Below are positions 7,676 to 15,210 of a stretch of DNA of 64,000 nucleotides, in pieces (position 1 is the stretch's first letter; every line of letters starts with the position of its first letter). The stretch is taken from the NCBI RefSeq assembly GCF_004363555.1, contig NZ_SNZJ01000007.1:124001-188000 (forward strand), in the 5' to 3' direction. The notes under the pieces are model-generated. The model made no database searches, had not been told where the DNA came from, and saw only the letters and a list, made by a program, of their open reading frames with translations. This stretch comes from Halomonas ventosae (lineage in GTDB: Bacteria > Pseudomonadota > Gammaproteobacteria > Pseudomonadales > Halomonadaceae). Position numbers and translations under genes: made by a program.

Positions 7676-9061
7676 TCATCCCTCCCCGGACGGCGACAGC
7701 TCCACCTCCACCGCAGCGCCGATCACGTCCTGGTAGTTGCGGATGCGCTGGACATAGTGCACCGGCTCGTAGCCCCGCGCGTAGCCGTAGCGGGTCTGCG
7801 GGTAGTAGCGCTTGTCGGCCTTGAGCGGCAGTACCTCCTTCATGTCCTCCCAGGAGTCCGGGTTCCTGCCGAGCTCGCGGGCCAGCTTCCGGGCGTCCAG
7901 CAGGTGGCCACGGCCGATGTTGTAGCTCGCCAGGGCCAGGTAGGTGCGGTCCGGCTCGGGAATGGTCTCGGGCAGCCGCCTGTGGCGGTCGGCGAGATAC
8001 CGGGCGCCACCGTCGATCGCCGAAGCCGGGTCCAGGCGATTGGCGACGCCGAGGGACTGGGCGGTGTTCTGCGTGAGCATCATGATGCCGCGCACCCCGG
8101 TGGGCGAGACGGCCTGGGGGTCCCAGTGCGACTCCTGGTAGGCCAGGGCCGCGAGCAGGTCGGCGGGCATTCCGGTGGCCTCCTCGGCCGCCAGGAAGAG
8201 CTCGAGGAAGGAGGGCAGCCGCTCGTCGATGCGCCGGTTCAGCGCGCGAAGGTCGACGAAGTCGAACTCGCCGATATAGGCGTAGTAGCGCTCCTCCATC
8301 GCCGCGACGCTCTGCTGCCCCTCGGCGCTCTCCATCCACTGCCCGGCCATCTCGGCCAGCGCCTGGTGGCCTTCGGGCAGGTACCAGCCCAGCCGGTCAC
8401 CGCTGGTCAGGTTCATGGCGACCTCCAGGTGCGGGAAGTGGCGGCGCACCACCCGCACGATGTTGGAGTCGGCCAGGGTGCACTCGATTCGCCGCTCGGC
8501 CACCTCGGCCAGCAGCATCTCGGTGGTGCGCGGGTCCTCCTGGTAGGCGATGCCGGTATAGGTGTTGACCAGGCTCGCGAGCTTCTCCGCGTAGCTGGAG
8601 TCCGCCGTGACGCGGATCTCGACGCCGGCCATCTCCTCCACCTCGCGGGGCAGGGGCCGCATGTCGCGGTGGCAGACCAGCTGCTCGACGATATCGGTAT
8701 GGCCGGGGCCGCGCCGGAAGCGCGCGTCGCGGGAGGGCAGGTGGGTCAGCCCCGCGGCGGCCAGGTGGACCTCGCCGCTCTCCAGGGCCTCCAGCACCTC
8801 GGCGGTGGAGCCCTGCAGCCGCCACTCGACCTCCCAGCCATGGGCCTCGGCAAACCGCTGGACCAGGTCATGTTCCGGCCCCGCCGGGGTCTCGTGGCGG
8901 TCCAGGTAATAGGTGGTGGCGGCGTTGCGGGTGGCGACCCTCAGTGTCTCGCCAGGCTCGGGCGGGTCGAGCCGCGTGACCGGGGGCTCGCCCGGCTCGC
9001 AGCCCAGGAGCAGGGCCAGCGACAGCAGCAGGGGGGCGGTGAGCAGGCGGAATCGGGACAT
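7676..9061 (-). CDS. mltF: Membrane-bound lytic murein transglycosylase F
   Basis: Lipoprotein of 461 residues with signal peptide and lipobox LLLGC (C21). An N-terminal periplasmic solute-binding-like domain (about 35-265) is followed by an SLT lysozyme-like domain with LAALAYQESHWDP, whose Glu is the catalytic acid, then GIMMLTQNTA and ALASYNIGRGH. This two-domain order is diagnostic of MltF, which cleaves glycan strands to 1,6-anhydro ends at the outer membrane. The ATG at 9061 is chosen over a GTG at 9097 because it begins the signal peptide. Confidence 0.93.
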   Translation of the reverse strand: MSRFRLLTAPLLLSLALLLGCEPGEPPVTRLDPPEPGETLRVATRNAATTYYLDRHETPAGPEHDLVQRFAEAHGWEVEWRLQGSTAEVLEALESGEVHLAAAGLTHLPSRDARFRRGPGHTDIVEQLVCHRDMRPLPREVEEMAGVEIRVTADSSYAEKLASLVNTYTGIAYQEDPRTTEMLLAEVAERRIECTLADSNIVRVVRRHFPHLEVAMNLTSGDRLGWYLPEGHQALAEMAGQWMESAEGQQSVAAMEERYYAYIGEFDFVDLRALNRRIDERLPSFLELFLAAEEATGMPADLLAALAYQESHWDPQAVSPTGVRGIMMLTQNTAQSLGVANRLDPASAIDGGARYLADRHRRLPETIPEPDRTYLALASYNIGRGHLLDARKLARELGRNPDSWEDMKEVLPLKADKRYYPQTRYGYARGYEPVHYVQRIRNYQDVIGAAVEVELSPSGEG

Positions 9062-9145
9062 GGGACGGGTATCCTGGCCGGAGGGAGGATCGGGCACCGA
9101 GAGGACCAGCCTACCAGCCTCTGGCCGCGTCCTCGGCGGGGCGAG

Positions 9146-9829
9146 TCAACGCGGGGCCTTGGGTGCCGGCCACAGCCTCGCCGCCAGGGCCGCGGCGATG
9201 GCCAGCAGCGGCAGCCAGGCGCCGGGGGCGTCGAGCAGGAAGAGTGTGAGCGCGCTCAACAGGCACCAGAGGGCGGGAACGACCATCAGCGCCCAGGCGC
9301 GGGGGGCCGGCTCGGCCATGGCCGCCACGCCCAGGGTGGCGATGGCGAGCGGGTCGGGCGTGAGCCCGATGACCTCGGCGCCCGCCAGGCCTCGGCCTGT
9401 GGCCAGGGCGGCAAGCGGGTGCAGGGCCAGGGCATAGGCGAACAGCCCGATGCCGAGCCCGCGCCGCACGTTCCAGTGCCCCGGCAGGCGCAGCCCGCCG
9501 CGCAGGCTGCCCAGGGCCGCCAGCAGCAGCGCCTGGAGGCCGAACAGCCGGACGAGATAGGCGATGCCCCAGTGGATGGGGGCATAGCGCTGCCACAGGA
9601 AGGCCCAGGCCACGAAGGCCCAGGCCACGGCCAGCAGGGCCACGACCAGACGAGTGCGCCGCGGGCCGGGGCGCAGCAGGAAGACCAACACCACGGCGCC
9701 CAGCACCAGGGCGAGCAGCGGGGCGGGCCACAGCGCCTGGTTGTGCAGCTCGAACAGCCGCGCATAGACCCGCGGCGAGAACATCAGCAGGTCCCCGGGG
9801 CGATAGCTCCACCAGGCGCCGCCCACCAT
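9146..9829 (-). CDS. DUF6064-family polytopic membrane protein
   Basis: Protein of 227 residues with about six to seven hydrophobic segments. Its N-terminal signature (WSYRPGDLLMFSPRVYARL, then ELHNQALWP) matches DUF6064 as I remember it. Function is unknown. It begins three bases after the stop of the aldo/keto reductase gene, so the pair is translationally close and probably works together at the inner membrane. Confidence 0.75.
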   Translation of the reverse strand: MVGGAWWSYRPGDLLMFSPRVYARLFELHNQALWPAPLLALVLGAVVLVFLLRPGPRRTRLVVALLAVAWAFVAWAFLWQRYAPIHWGIAYLVRLFGLQALLLAALGSLRGGLRLPGHWNVRRGLGIGLFAYALALHPLAALATGRGLAGAEVIGLTPDPLAIATLGVAAMAEPAPRAWALMVVPALWCLLSALTLFLLDAPGAWLPLLAIAAALAARLWPAPKAPR

Positions 9830-9832
9830 GCC

Positions 9833-10768
9833 CTAGAGCCCTCGCACGTGGTCGGCCATGCGGCGGCGCATGGCGTCGTCGGGCAGCGGCTCGCGGGCGG
9901 CGGCGAGGTTCTCGCGGACATGGTCGACGCGGGTGGTGGCGGGAATGGCGCAGGTGATCGCCGGGTGGGAGATGATGAACTTGAGGATGAACTGCGCCCA
10001 GGTGGTGGCGCCGATCTCGGCGGCCCAGGGCGGCAGCGGCTTGCCCGCCAGGCGCCGGATCAGGCGCTTGCGCTGGAAGGGGCGGTTGGCGATCACGCCG
10101 ATGCCGCGCTCCCGGGCGAGGGGCAGCAGGCGACTCTCCGCCTCGCGGTCGACGATGTTGTAGGTGAGCTGGACGCTGTCCAGGGGCGCTCGCCGCATGA
10201 TGCGCTCGAGCTCCTCATGGCGTCGTCCATGGGAGGTGGTGATGCCCAGGTGGCGCACCTCGCCGGCCGCCTTCATCGCCTGCAGGGTCTCGAGATGGCC
10301 CTCCCAGCCCAGCAGGTTGTGGACCTGCAGCAGGTCGAAGCGCGGCACGCCCCAGGCCCGGCGGGAGGCCTCGATCTGCGCCGGCCCCTCGGCGGGACTG
10401 GAGGTCCAGACCTTGTCCGCGGCATAGACGCGATCGACGGCCTCGAGGCGCTCCAGGGCATGGCCGATCGTCGCCTGCGAGGAGCCGTACATCGGCGAGG
10501 AGTCGATCAGCCGTCCGCCCGCGGCGAAGAAGGCCGCCATGACCGCGGTGCACTCCTCGAGCAGTACCGGGTCATCGCCGACGTTGAAGGTGATCCAGCT
10601 GCCCAGGCCGACCCGGGGCAGCGCCTCACCGGTGCCGGGCAGTTCGCGGGTCAGCGGGTCGGCCGCCCGCGCCAGGGCGCCGGCAGAGGGCAGCGCCGTG
10701 ACGGCCGCCGCGGCGAGCAGGCCGCGCAGCAGCCGGCGGCGGGACAGGGCTGGAAGAGGCTGGGCCAT
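9833..10768 (-). CDS. Tat-exported aldo/keto reductase
   Basis: Protein of 311 residues. The N-terminus SRRRLLRGLLAAAAVTALP is a twin-arginine signal peptide, so the enzyme should be exported folded. The aldo/keto reductase barrel shows GGRLIDSSPMYG (Asp and Tyr of the tetrad), AADKVW (Lys) and DLLQVHNL (His). AGGAG precedes the ATG at 10768. Most relatives are cytoplasmic NADPH enzymes, so a Tat signal raises the question of cofactor supply; it may be an old scavenging or sensory paralogue. It forms an operon with the DUF6064 gene. Confidence 0.87.
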   Translation of the reverse strand: MAQPLPALSRRRLLRGLLAAAAVTALPSAGALARAADPLTRELPGTGEALPRVGLGSWITFNVGDDPVLLEECTAVMAAFFAAGGRLIDSSPMYGSSQATIGHALERLEAVDRVYAADKVWTSSPAEGPAQIEASRRAWGVPRFDLLQVHNLLGWEGHLETLQAMKAAGEVRHLGITTSHGRRHEELERIMRRAPLDSVQLTYNIVDREAESRLLPLARERGIGVIANRPFQRKRLIRRLAGKPLPPWAAEIGATTWAQFILKFIISHPAITCAIPATTRVDHVRENLAAAREPLPDDAMRRRMADHVRGL

Positions 10769-10828
10769 GATGCGCTCCTGGGAATGCTGAGCACAGTGTA
10801 GCTGGCGGGTGAGGTGGGCCGGGGGCCG

Positions 10829-11773
10829 TCAGGGCGAGGGGGCTGCCTGCAGGGCCAGCCAGCCCTCGAGCAGGTCACGCAGCTCCTCGGCGGTGGGCTC
10901 GGTCTGGCGCAGGATCTCGTCGATGCGGTTGAAGTGCAGCAGGCGCACCCCCCGGGTCTCCGGACGCAGGTAGATGTCGGGGGGCCGGTGGTGGAGCGCC
11001 TGTCGGATGAGCGCCTGCTGCATGATCTTGAAGCTGTTGAACAGCATGTCGCTCAGGCCGAGCTCCTCACCATCCTCCTGCCGACGGCTGCCCGAGACGT
11101 CCACCGCGATGACCAGGTCGACCTCGCCGTGGAGCAGGTCGAAGGGCAGGGGCTTGGAGATGCCGCCATCGATCAGCAGCTGCTTACCATGGTGGACGGG
11201 CAGGAAGAGCCCCGGCACCGCCATGCTGGCCTCGATGGCCGGGAACAGGAGGCCCTCGTCGAGGGTCACGCTCTCCCCCGTCCAGTAGTCGGTGGCCACC
11301 ACCTCGAGCGGGATGCGCAGCTCGTCGAAGGTGCGAACCTCGGTATGGCCGGCCAGGAAGTGGAGGAAGCCTGCCGAGTCGAGCAGCCCGGCATCGTCGT
11401 GCCCGAACGGCACCAGCGCCGACAGCTCCACCTCCGACTCGGCCAGGCCCGAGAGGGCATCCAGCGGCGAGCCGGCCACGTCGTCGAAGATGTCGCGGAT
11501 CGCCTCGGCCGGGAGGCCCGCGGCATAGAGCCCGCCGATCACTGCCCCGATGCTGGTGCCGACGATGCGGTCGGGCACGATCCCGAGGTCGTCGAAGACC
11601 TGCAGGATGGCGATGTGCGCCAGGCCGTTGGCCCCGCCCGAGCCCAGCGCCAGGCCGATGGTCGGACGGGGCGACGGGGTATCGGGGGAGGCCGACGCGG
11701 CCGGGGCCGCCGCCAGCAGGGCGGCGGTCAACAGGGCAAGCGCGAGCCGGGGCATGATGAGCCGTGGCGTCAT
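10829..11773 (-). CDS. Patatin-like phospholipase with signal peptide
   Basis: Protein of 314 residues with an N-terminal hydrophobic signal (LALALLTAALLAAAPAASA). Patatin motifs are all present: glycine-rich oxyanion loop LALGSGGANG, nucleophile elbow GTSIG, and the Asp-Gly of the dyad in LLIDGGISKPLP. It should hydrolyse acyl esters of lipids in the periplasm or outer membrane, like the NTE/RssA group. Its ATG at 11773 lies two bases after the stop of the upstream flavoprotein gene, with GGAG seven bases before it. A second in-frame ATG at 11755 is an alternative start. Confidence 0.88.
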   Translation of the reverse strand: MTPRLIMPRLALALLTAALLAAAPAASASPDTPSPRPTIGLALGSGGANGLAHIAILQVFDDLGIVPDRIVGTSIGAVIGGLYAAGLPAEAIRDIFDDVAGSPLDALSGLAESEVELSALVPFGHDDAGLLDSAGFLHFLAGHTEVRTFDELRIPLEVVATDYWTGESVTLDEGLLFPAIEASMAVPGLFLPVHHGKQLLIDGGISKPLPFDLLHGEVDLVIAVDVSGSRRQEDGEELGLSDMLFNSFKIMQQALIRQALHHRPPDIYLRPETRGVRLLHFNRIDEILRQTEPTAEELRDLLEGWLALQAAPSP

Positions 11774-11775
11774 GC

Positions 11776-13242
11776 TCAGTCTCCGGGGCCGCACTCCATG
11801 CAGCGCTCGGTGATGGCCGGGCCCTGCTGCAGGTTGGCATTGAGGTCGCGCAGGGCGCTGCGCAGCCCCTCCTCGAGCACCGGGTGGTAGAAGGGCATCT
11901 CGAGGATGCGGCTCACGCTGGGCCGCTCTTCCAGCATCCAGGCCAGCAGGTGCGCCATGTGCTCCACCCGGGGGCCGAACAGCTCGGCGCCCAGGAACTG
12001 GCCCGAGCCGTGCTCGGCATAGAGGCGCATCAGGCCGTGATTCTGGCGAATCACCACGGCACGCCCCTGGTCCTCGAAGGAGGCCTCGCCGGTGGCGATG
12101 CAGTCGCAGCCGCCGTACTGCTTTTCCAGCTCGGCGCGGCTCGCGCCGATGGTGGCCATCTGCGGGTCGGTGAAGACCACCGCCAGGGGCACGTTGCGGG
12201 TGCCGGCGCGCAGTTCCGGATAGCGCCCGGCGTTGTCGCCGGCGATCCGCCCCTCGGTATTGGCCACGTGCAGCAGCGGCAGCTCCTGGTTGGCATCGCC
12301 GGCGATGAAGACGTGGCTGGGGCTGTCATCGGCATTGCGGCACTGCAGGGTGAAGCGGTTGTAGTGGGGCACGCCCTTGTCGTCGACCGCCAGGCCGGCC
12401 TTCTCCAGGTCGAGCCGGTCGACGTTGGCCCGCCGGCCGGTGGCCGCGAGCAGGTAGTCGAAGCGCTCGGTAAGACGCCTGCCGGTATTGCGCTCGAGGA
12501 AGGTGATCACCACGGCGTCACCATCGCGCTCGATGCCCTCCACCTTGGCGTCGGGGTCGACGTAGAACTCCTCGTTGAAGGTGCGGTCGGCGTAGTCCCG
12601 CACGTCCTCGTCCTGGAAGGGGCCCAGGGCGCCGCCCACGCCGAAGACCCGCAGGCGCACGTCCAGCCGGTGCAGCGCCTGGCCGAGCTCCAGGCCGATC
12701 ACGCCGGGGCCGAACACGGCGACCGACTCGGGCAGGTCGTCCCACTCGAAGACGGCGTCGTTGACGACCAGCCGGTCGCCGGCCGCCTCGAAGAAGCCCG
12801 GCCAGGTGCCGCGCGAGCCGGTGGCGATGACGATGGTGCGCGCCGTCACGCGGGTATGGTCACCGACGATCAGGGTGTGCGGGTCCTCGAAGCGCGCATG
12901 GCCCTCGAGGCGGTTGTCCTCGCCCAGGCGCTTCACCGTCTTCATCACGCTGCCCACGAAGCCATCGCGCTTGCGCCGGACGCGCTCCATGACGGCGCGC
13001 CCGTCCACCTCCACGGGGCCGGTGCGCACGCCGAAACCGCCGGCATCGCGGGCGTGGTGGGCGGATTCGGCGGCGGCGATCAGCAGTTTCGAGGGCATGC
13101 AGCCGACCCGGGCACAGGTGGTGCCATAGGCCCCGCCCTCGATCAGCAGCACGCTGTCGCTGTGCTTGCGGGCGGCGTGCCAGGCGCTCAGGCCGGCGCT
13201 GCCGGCGCCGATGATGGCGATATCGACCTCACGTTCCTGCAT
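11776..13242 (-). CDS. Dihydrolipoyl-dehydrogenase-like flavoprotein disulfide reductase
   Basis: Protein of 488 residues with the class I pyridine nucleotide-disulfide reductase layout: FAD motif IAIIGAGSAGLSA (residues 8-20), redox pair CARVGC followed by MPSKLL, NAD domain with VFGPGVIGLELGQAL, FAD contact VFIAGDAN, and a dimer domain ending FYHPVLEEGLRSAL with the active-site His-Glu. It probably oxidises dihydrolipoamide, but mercuric- and soluble-transhydrogenase-like relatives exist. An extra CMEC at residues 481-484 is not part of the standard fold. It could supply E3 to the 2-oxoacid dehydrogenase operon at 34-39 kb, which lacks one. GAGGAG precedes the ATG. Confidence 0.85.
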   Translation of the reverse strand: MQEREVDIAIIGAGSAGLSAWHAARKHSDSVLLIEGGAYGTTCARVGCMPSKLLIAAAESAHHARDAGGFGVRTGPVEVDGRAVMERVRRKRDGFVGSVMKTVKRLGEDNRLEGHARFEDPHTLIVGDHTRVTARTIVIATGSRGTWPGFFEAAGDRLVVNDAVFEWDDLPESVAVFGPGVIGLELGQALHRLDVRLRVFGVGGALGPFQDEDVRDYADRTFNEEFYVDPDAKVEGIERDGDAVVITFLERNTGRRLTERFDYLLAATGRRANVDRLDLEKAGLAVDDKGVPHYNRFTLQCRNADDSPSHVFIAGDANQELPLLHVANTEGRIAGDNAGRYPELRAGTRNVPLAVVFTDPQMATIGASRAELEKQYGGCDCIATGEASFEDQGRAVVIRQNHGLMRLYAEHGSGQFLGAELFGPRVEHMAHLLAWMLEERPSVSRILEMPFYHPVLEEGLRSALRDLNANLQQGPAITERCMECGPGD

Positions 13243-13370
13243 CGGGGTCTCCTCTCACTGGTGGCATGGGTAGGCGCGTCGATGTGCATGGCCTCACTAT
13301 GGCACAGGGTGGGGATGGGTCGCCGGGACGCAACGGTGGCGTCTTGACGCAGGACAAGGCCGTCGGCCGC

Positions 13371-13988
13371 TCAGGCGGCCAGGCGCAGGGCGAAGCCGAT
13401 CATCAGCGAGCCGAAGGTCCAGCGCTGCAGGCGCGCCCGTAGCGGGCTGACGGCGAACCAGCGCTGCAGGGCGGCCCCCAGGGTGGCGTAGCCGGCATCG
13501 AACAGCAGGCCGATGCCCACCAGCAGGCTGCCCAGCAGGGCGAACTGCAGCAGCACGGGCCCCTCCCCGGGAGAGACGAACTGGGGCAGCAGCACCGAGC
13601 AGAACAGCAGCGACTTGGGGTTGAGCAGGTTGGTCAGCAGGCCACGGCGCCAGGCGCGGCGGTGACCGTCGTCGAGCCTCCCCACGCCGACCGCGTCGAT
13701 GCCCTCCGTGACGGGCGGCGAGCGGAGCAGCTGCAGGCCGATCCAGGCCAGGTAGGCGCCCCCCGCATAGCGCACCCCATCGAAGGTCCAGGGCGCGCTG
13801 GCGAACAGCGTGGCGAGCCCCAGGGCCGCCAGGGCCACGTGCAGGCCCCGCGCCACGGCGAGGCCCACCGCGGTGGCCAGCGCCCGGGTGTGCCCCTGCT
13901 GGCTGCCGGTCTGCAATATCAGGATCATGTCGGGGCCAGGCAGCAGGTAGACCGCCGCCAGGGCCCCGATGAACAGCCACAGCTCCAT
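13371..13988 (-). CDS. LysE/RhtB-family amino acid exporter
   Basis: Inner-membrane protein of 205 residues with about six hydrophobic segments. Typical RhtB features are the N-terminal YLLPGPDMILI and the mid-protein LLNPKSLLF. Substrate is likely a neutral amino acid or homoserine-type compound, but sequence alone does not say which. GGGAGG precedes the ATG at 13988. It is divergent from an Lrp/AsnC regulator, 145 bases apart, the usual arrangement for exporters induced by their substrate. Confidence 0.88.
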   Translation of the reverse strand: MELWLFIGALAAVYLLPGPDMILILQTGSQQGHTRALATAVGLAVARGLHVALAALGLATLFASAPWTFDGVRYAGGAYLAWIGLQLLRSPPVTEGIDAVGVGRLDDGHRRAWRRGLLTNLLNPKSLLFCSVLLPQFVSPGEGPVLLQFALLGSLLVGIGLLFDAGYATLGAALQRWFAVSPLRARLQRWTFGSLMIGFALRLAA

Positions 13989-14091
13989 GGGTTCGCCTCC
14001 CGCCGTCGTGAAACTTCTTGCTGGAACGCTGCCAGTCTAGCCCCGGGGGCGCCGGCAGGTCCTTGCGAAGTCGGCCAGGAAAACGGCTACA

Positions 14092-14110
14092 GTTGGCAGA
14101 AGATGCCAAC
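14092..14110. promoter_or_regulatory. Perfect 19-base palindromic operator upstream of the Lrp/AsnC gene
   Basis: GTTGGCA, five bases, TGCCAAC: seven-base perfect arms. It lies 23 bases before the ATG at 14134, between divergent regulator and exporter. Size and position fit an Lrp/AsnC dimer site for autorepression and exporter control. Confidence 0.65.
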
Positions 14111-14133
14111 GAAAAAGAGTGAGGTGAGAGTTC

Positions 14134-14646
14134 ATGCCAAACACTCGGCTGGATGCCATCGACCGCCGCATCCTGGCGGCACTGCAGCGCGACGCCCGGC
14201 TGACCAACGTGCAGCTGGCCGAGGAGGTGAACCTCTCGCCCTCGCCCTGCCTGCGACGGGTGCGCCAGCTGGAAGCGGCGGGGCTGATCCGCGGCTACCA
14301 TGCCGAGCTGGACCGCGGCGGGGTGGGCCTTGGTCTCACCGTCTTCGTCGGCGTCAAGGTGGAGCGCCACCACGAAGCCGAGGCCAACGCCTTCCGCGAG
14401 GCGGTCGTGGCGCTGCCGGAGGTGGTCTCCGCCCACCTGGTGTCGGGGGAGTCGGACTTCCTGCTGCAGGTGGTGGTGGCGGACCTGGCGGCCTACGAGC
14501 GCTTCCTGACCGGGACCCTGCTGCGCCTGCCGGGCGTCAGCGACATCCGCAGCAACTTCGCCATCCAGACCGTCAAGGAGCACGGGCCGCTGCCGCTCAC
14601 GCGGCTCGAGGAGCGGGATACGCTGCCCGTCGGTCGACGCCCCTGA
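14134..14646 (+). CDS. Lrp/AsnC-family transcriptional regulator
   Basis: Protein of 170 residues. The N-terminal HTH (LDAIDRRILAALQRDARLT, then LSPSPCLRRVRQLEAAGLI) is followed by a C-terminal RAM ligand-binding domain with GESDFLLQVVV and LPGVSDIRSNFAIQTVKE. Close relatives sense amino acids and form octamers. It probably regulates the divergent LysE exporter. GAGGTGAGAG precedes the ATG. The last 20 residues exceed the usual family end. Confidence 0.92.
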   Translation: MPNTRLDAIDRRILAALQRDARLTNVQLAEEVNLSPSPCLRRVRQLEAAGLIRGYHAELDRGGVGLGLTVFVGVKVERHHEAEANAFREAVVALPEVVSAHLVSGESDFLLQVVVADLAAYERFLTGTLLRLPGVSDIRSNFAIQTVKEHGPLPLTRLEERDTLPVGRRP

Positions 14647-14667
14647 GGCCCGCCCTGGTCCGGGACC

Positions 14668-15210
14668 CTAGCCGGCATCGAGCCAGCCCAGGACCGCCGC
14701 GTGCAGTCGCCGGGCCTGCGCCCCGTCGAGCCCGGGTGCCGTCATCTCGCGGCCCGTCATCTCGGGGCCTGCATCTGTTGGCATCTCGATGCCGATGATC
14801 CGGATGCCCGCCCGGAAGAGCCCCAGGGCCTCGACCAGCGCCAGGGTGCCCGCCAGGTCGAGGCCGTGGGAGGACAGCCGAGCGGCGGCTGTGGGGAGCT
14901 CCGCCGGCGAAAAGGCCTTGAGGGTGCCGGGCGGCCCCTGGCCCCGCATGGCGTCGACCAGCAGCAGGCGGTCGCGTGGCGTCACCGCGTGCAGGAAGAG
15001 GTCGACGGGCTGGTCGAGTCGCGCGACCGTGAGGTCATCGCGCTCGCACAGCGCATCACCCAGCCACTCGGCGGCGAGCCAGCCCAGCCGGTCCCCGCCA
15101 TGGGGCGAGCCGAGCCCGAAGAGATAGGCATGGCCCCCGGGCCGACCGTCTGCGGTGTTGGTCTCGGTCGCGCCCGGGGCATTCCTGCGGGGCTTATCTT
15201 CGCCAGTCAT
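14668..15210 (-). CDS. [NiFe]-hydrogenase maturation endopeptidase (HycI/HyaD/HoxW family)
   Basis: Protein of about 180 residues that should remove the C-terminal peptide of the hydrogenase large subunit after nickel insertion. The fold signature GLGSPHGGDRLG replaces the common GxGN...DDG. Candidate nickel-sensing residues are the Asp in GGDRLGW, the Asp in LLLVDAM and the His in SSHGLDL, matching the Glu/Asp-Asp-His trio of HybD. The gene starts inside the end of hydA. A 15-base tandem duplication gives two equivalent ATGs, at 15225 and 15210; a GTG lies at 15240. The residues before GGHAYLFGLG are poorly conserved in appearance, so the exact start is uncertain. Confidence 0.85.
   Translation of the reverse strand: MTGEDKPRRNAPGATETNTADGRPGGHAYLFGLGSPHGGDRLGWLAAEWLGDALCERDDLTVARLDQPVDLFLHAVTPRDRLLLVDAMRGQGPPGTLKAFSPAELPTAAARLSSHGLDLAGTLALVEALGLFRAGIRIIGIEMPTDAGPEMTGREMTAPGLDGAQARRLHAAVLGWLDAG
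14738..14767. repeat. Imperfect 15-base tandem duplication in the endopeptidase gene
   Basis: Two 15-base units sharing CCGTCATCTCG, with two mismatches, encode the repeated EMT motif in PEMTGREMTAPG near the C-terminus of the endopeptidase. It keeps the reading frame. Confidence 0.6.

Noticed and set aside
7526..10801. A very long open frame on the plus strand (about 1090 residues).
   Set aside because: It is antisense to mltF, the DUF6064 gene and the aldo/keto reductase. Its translation is Gly/Gln/His-rich low complexity, as expected from the complementary frame of GC-rich genes.
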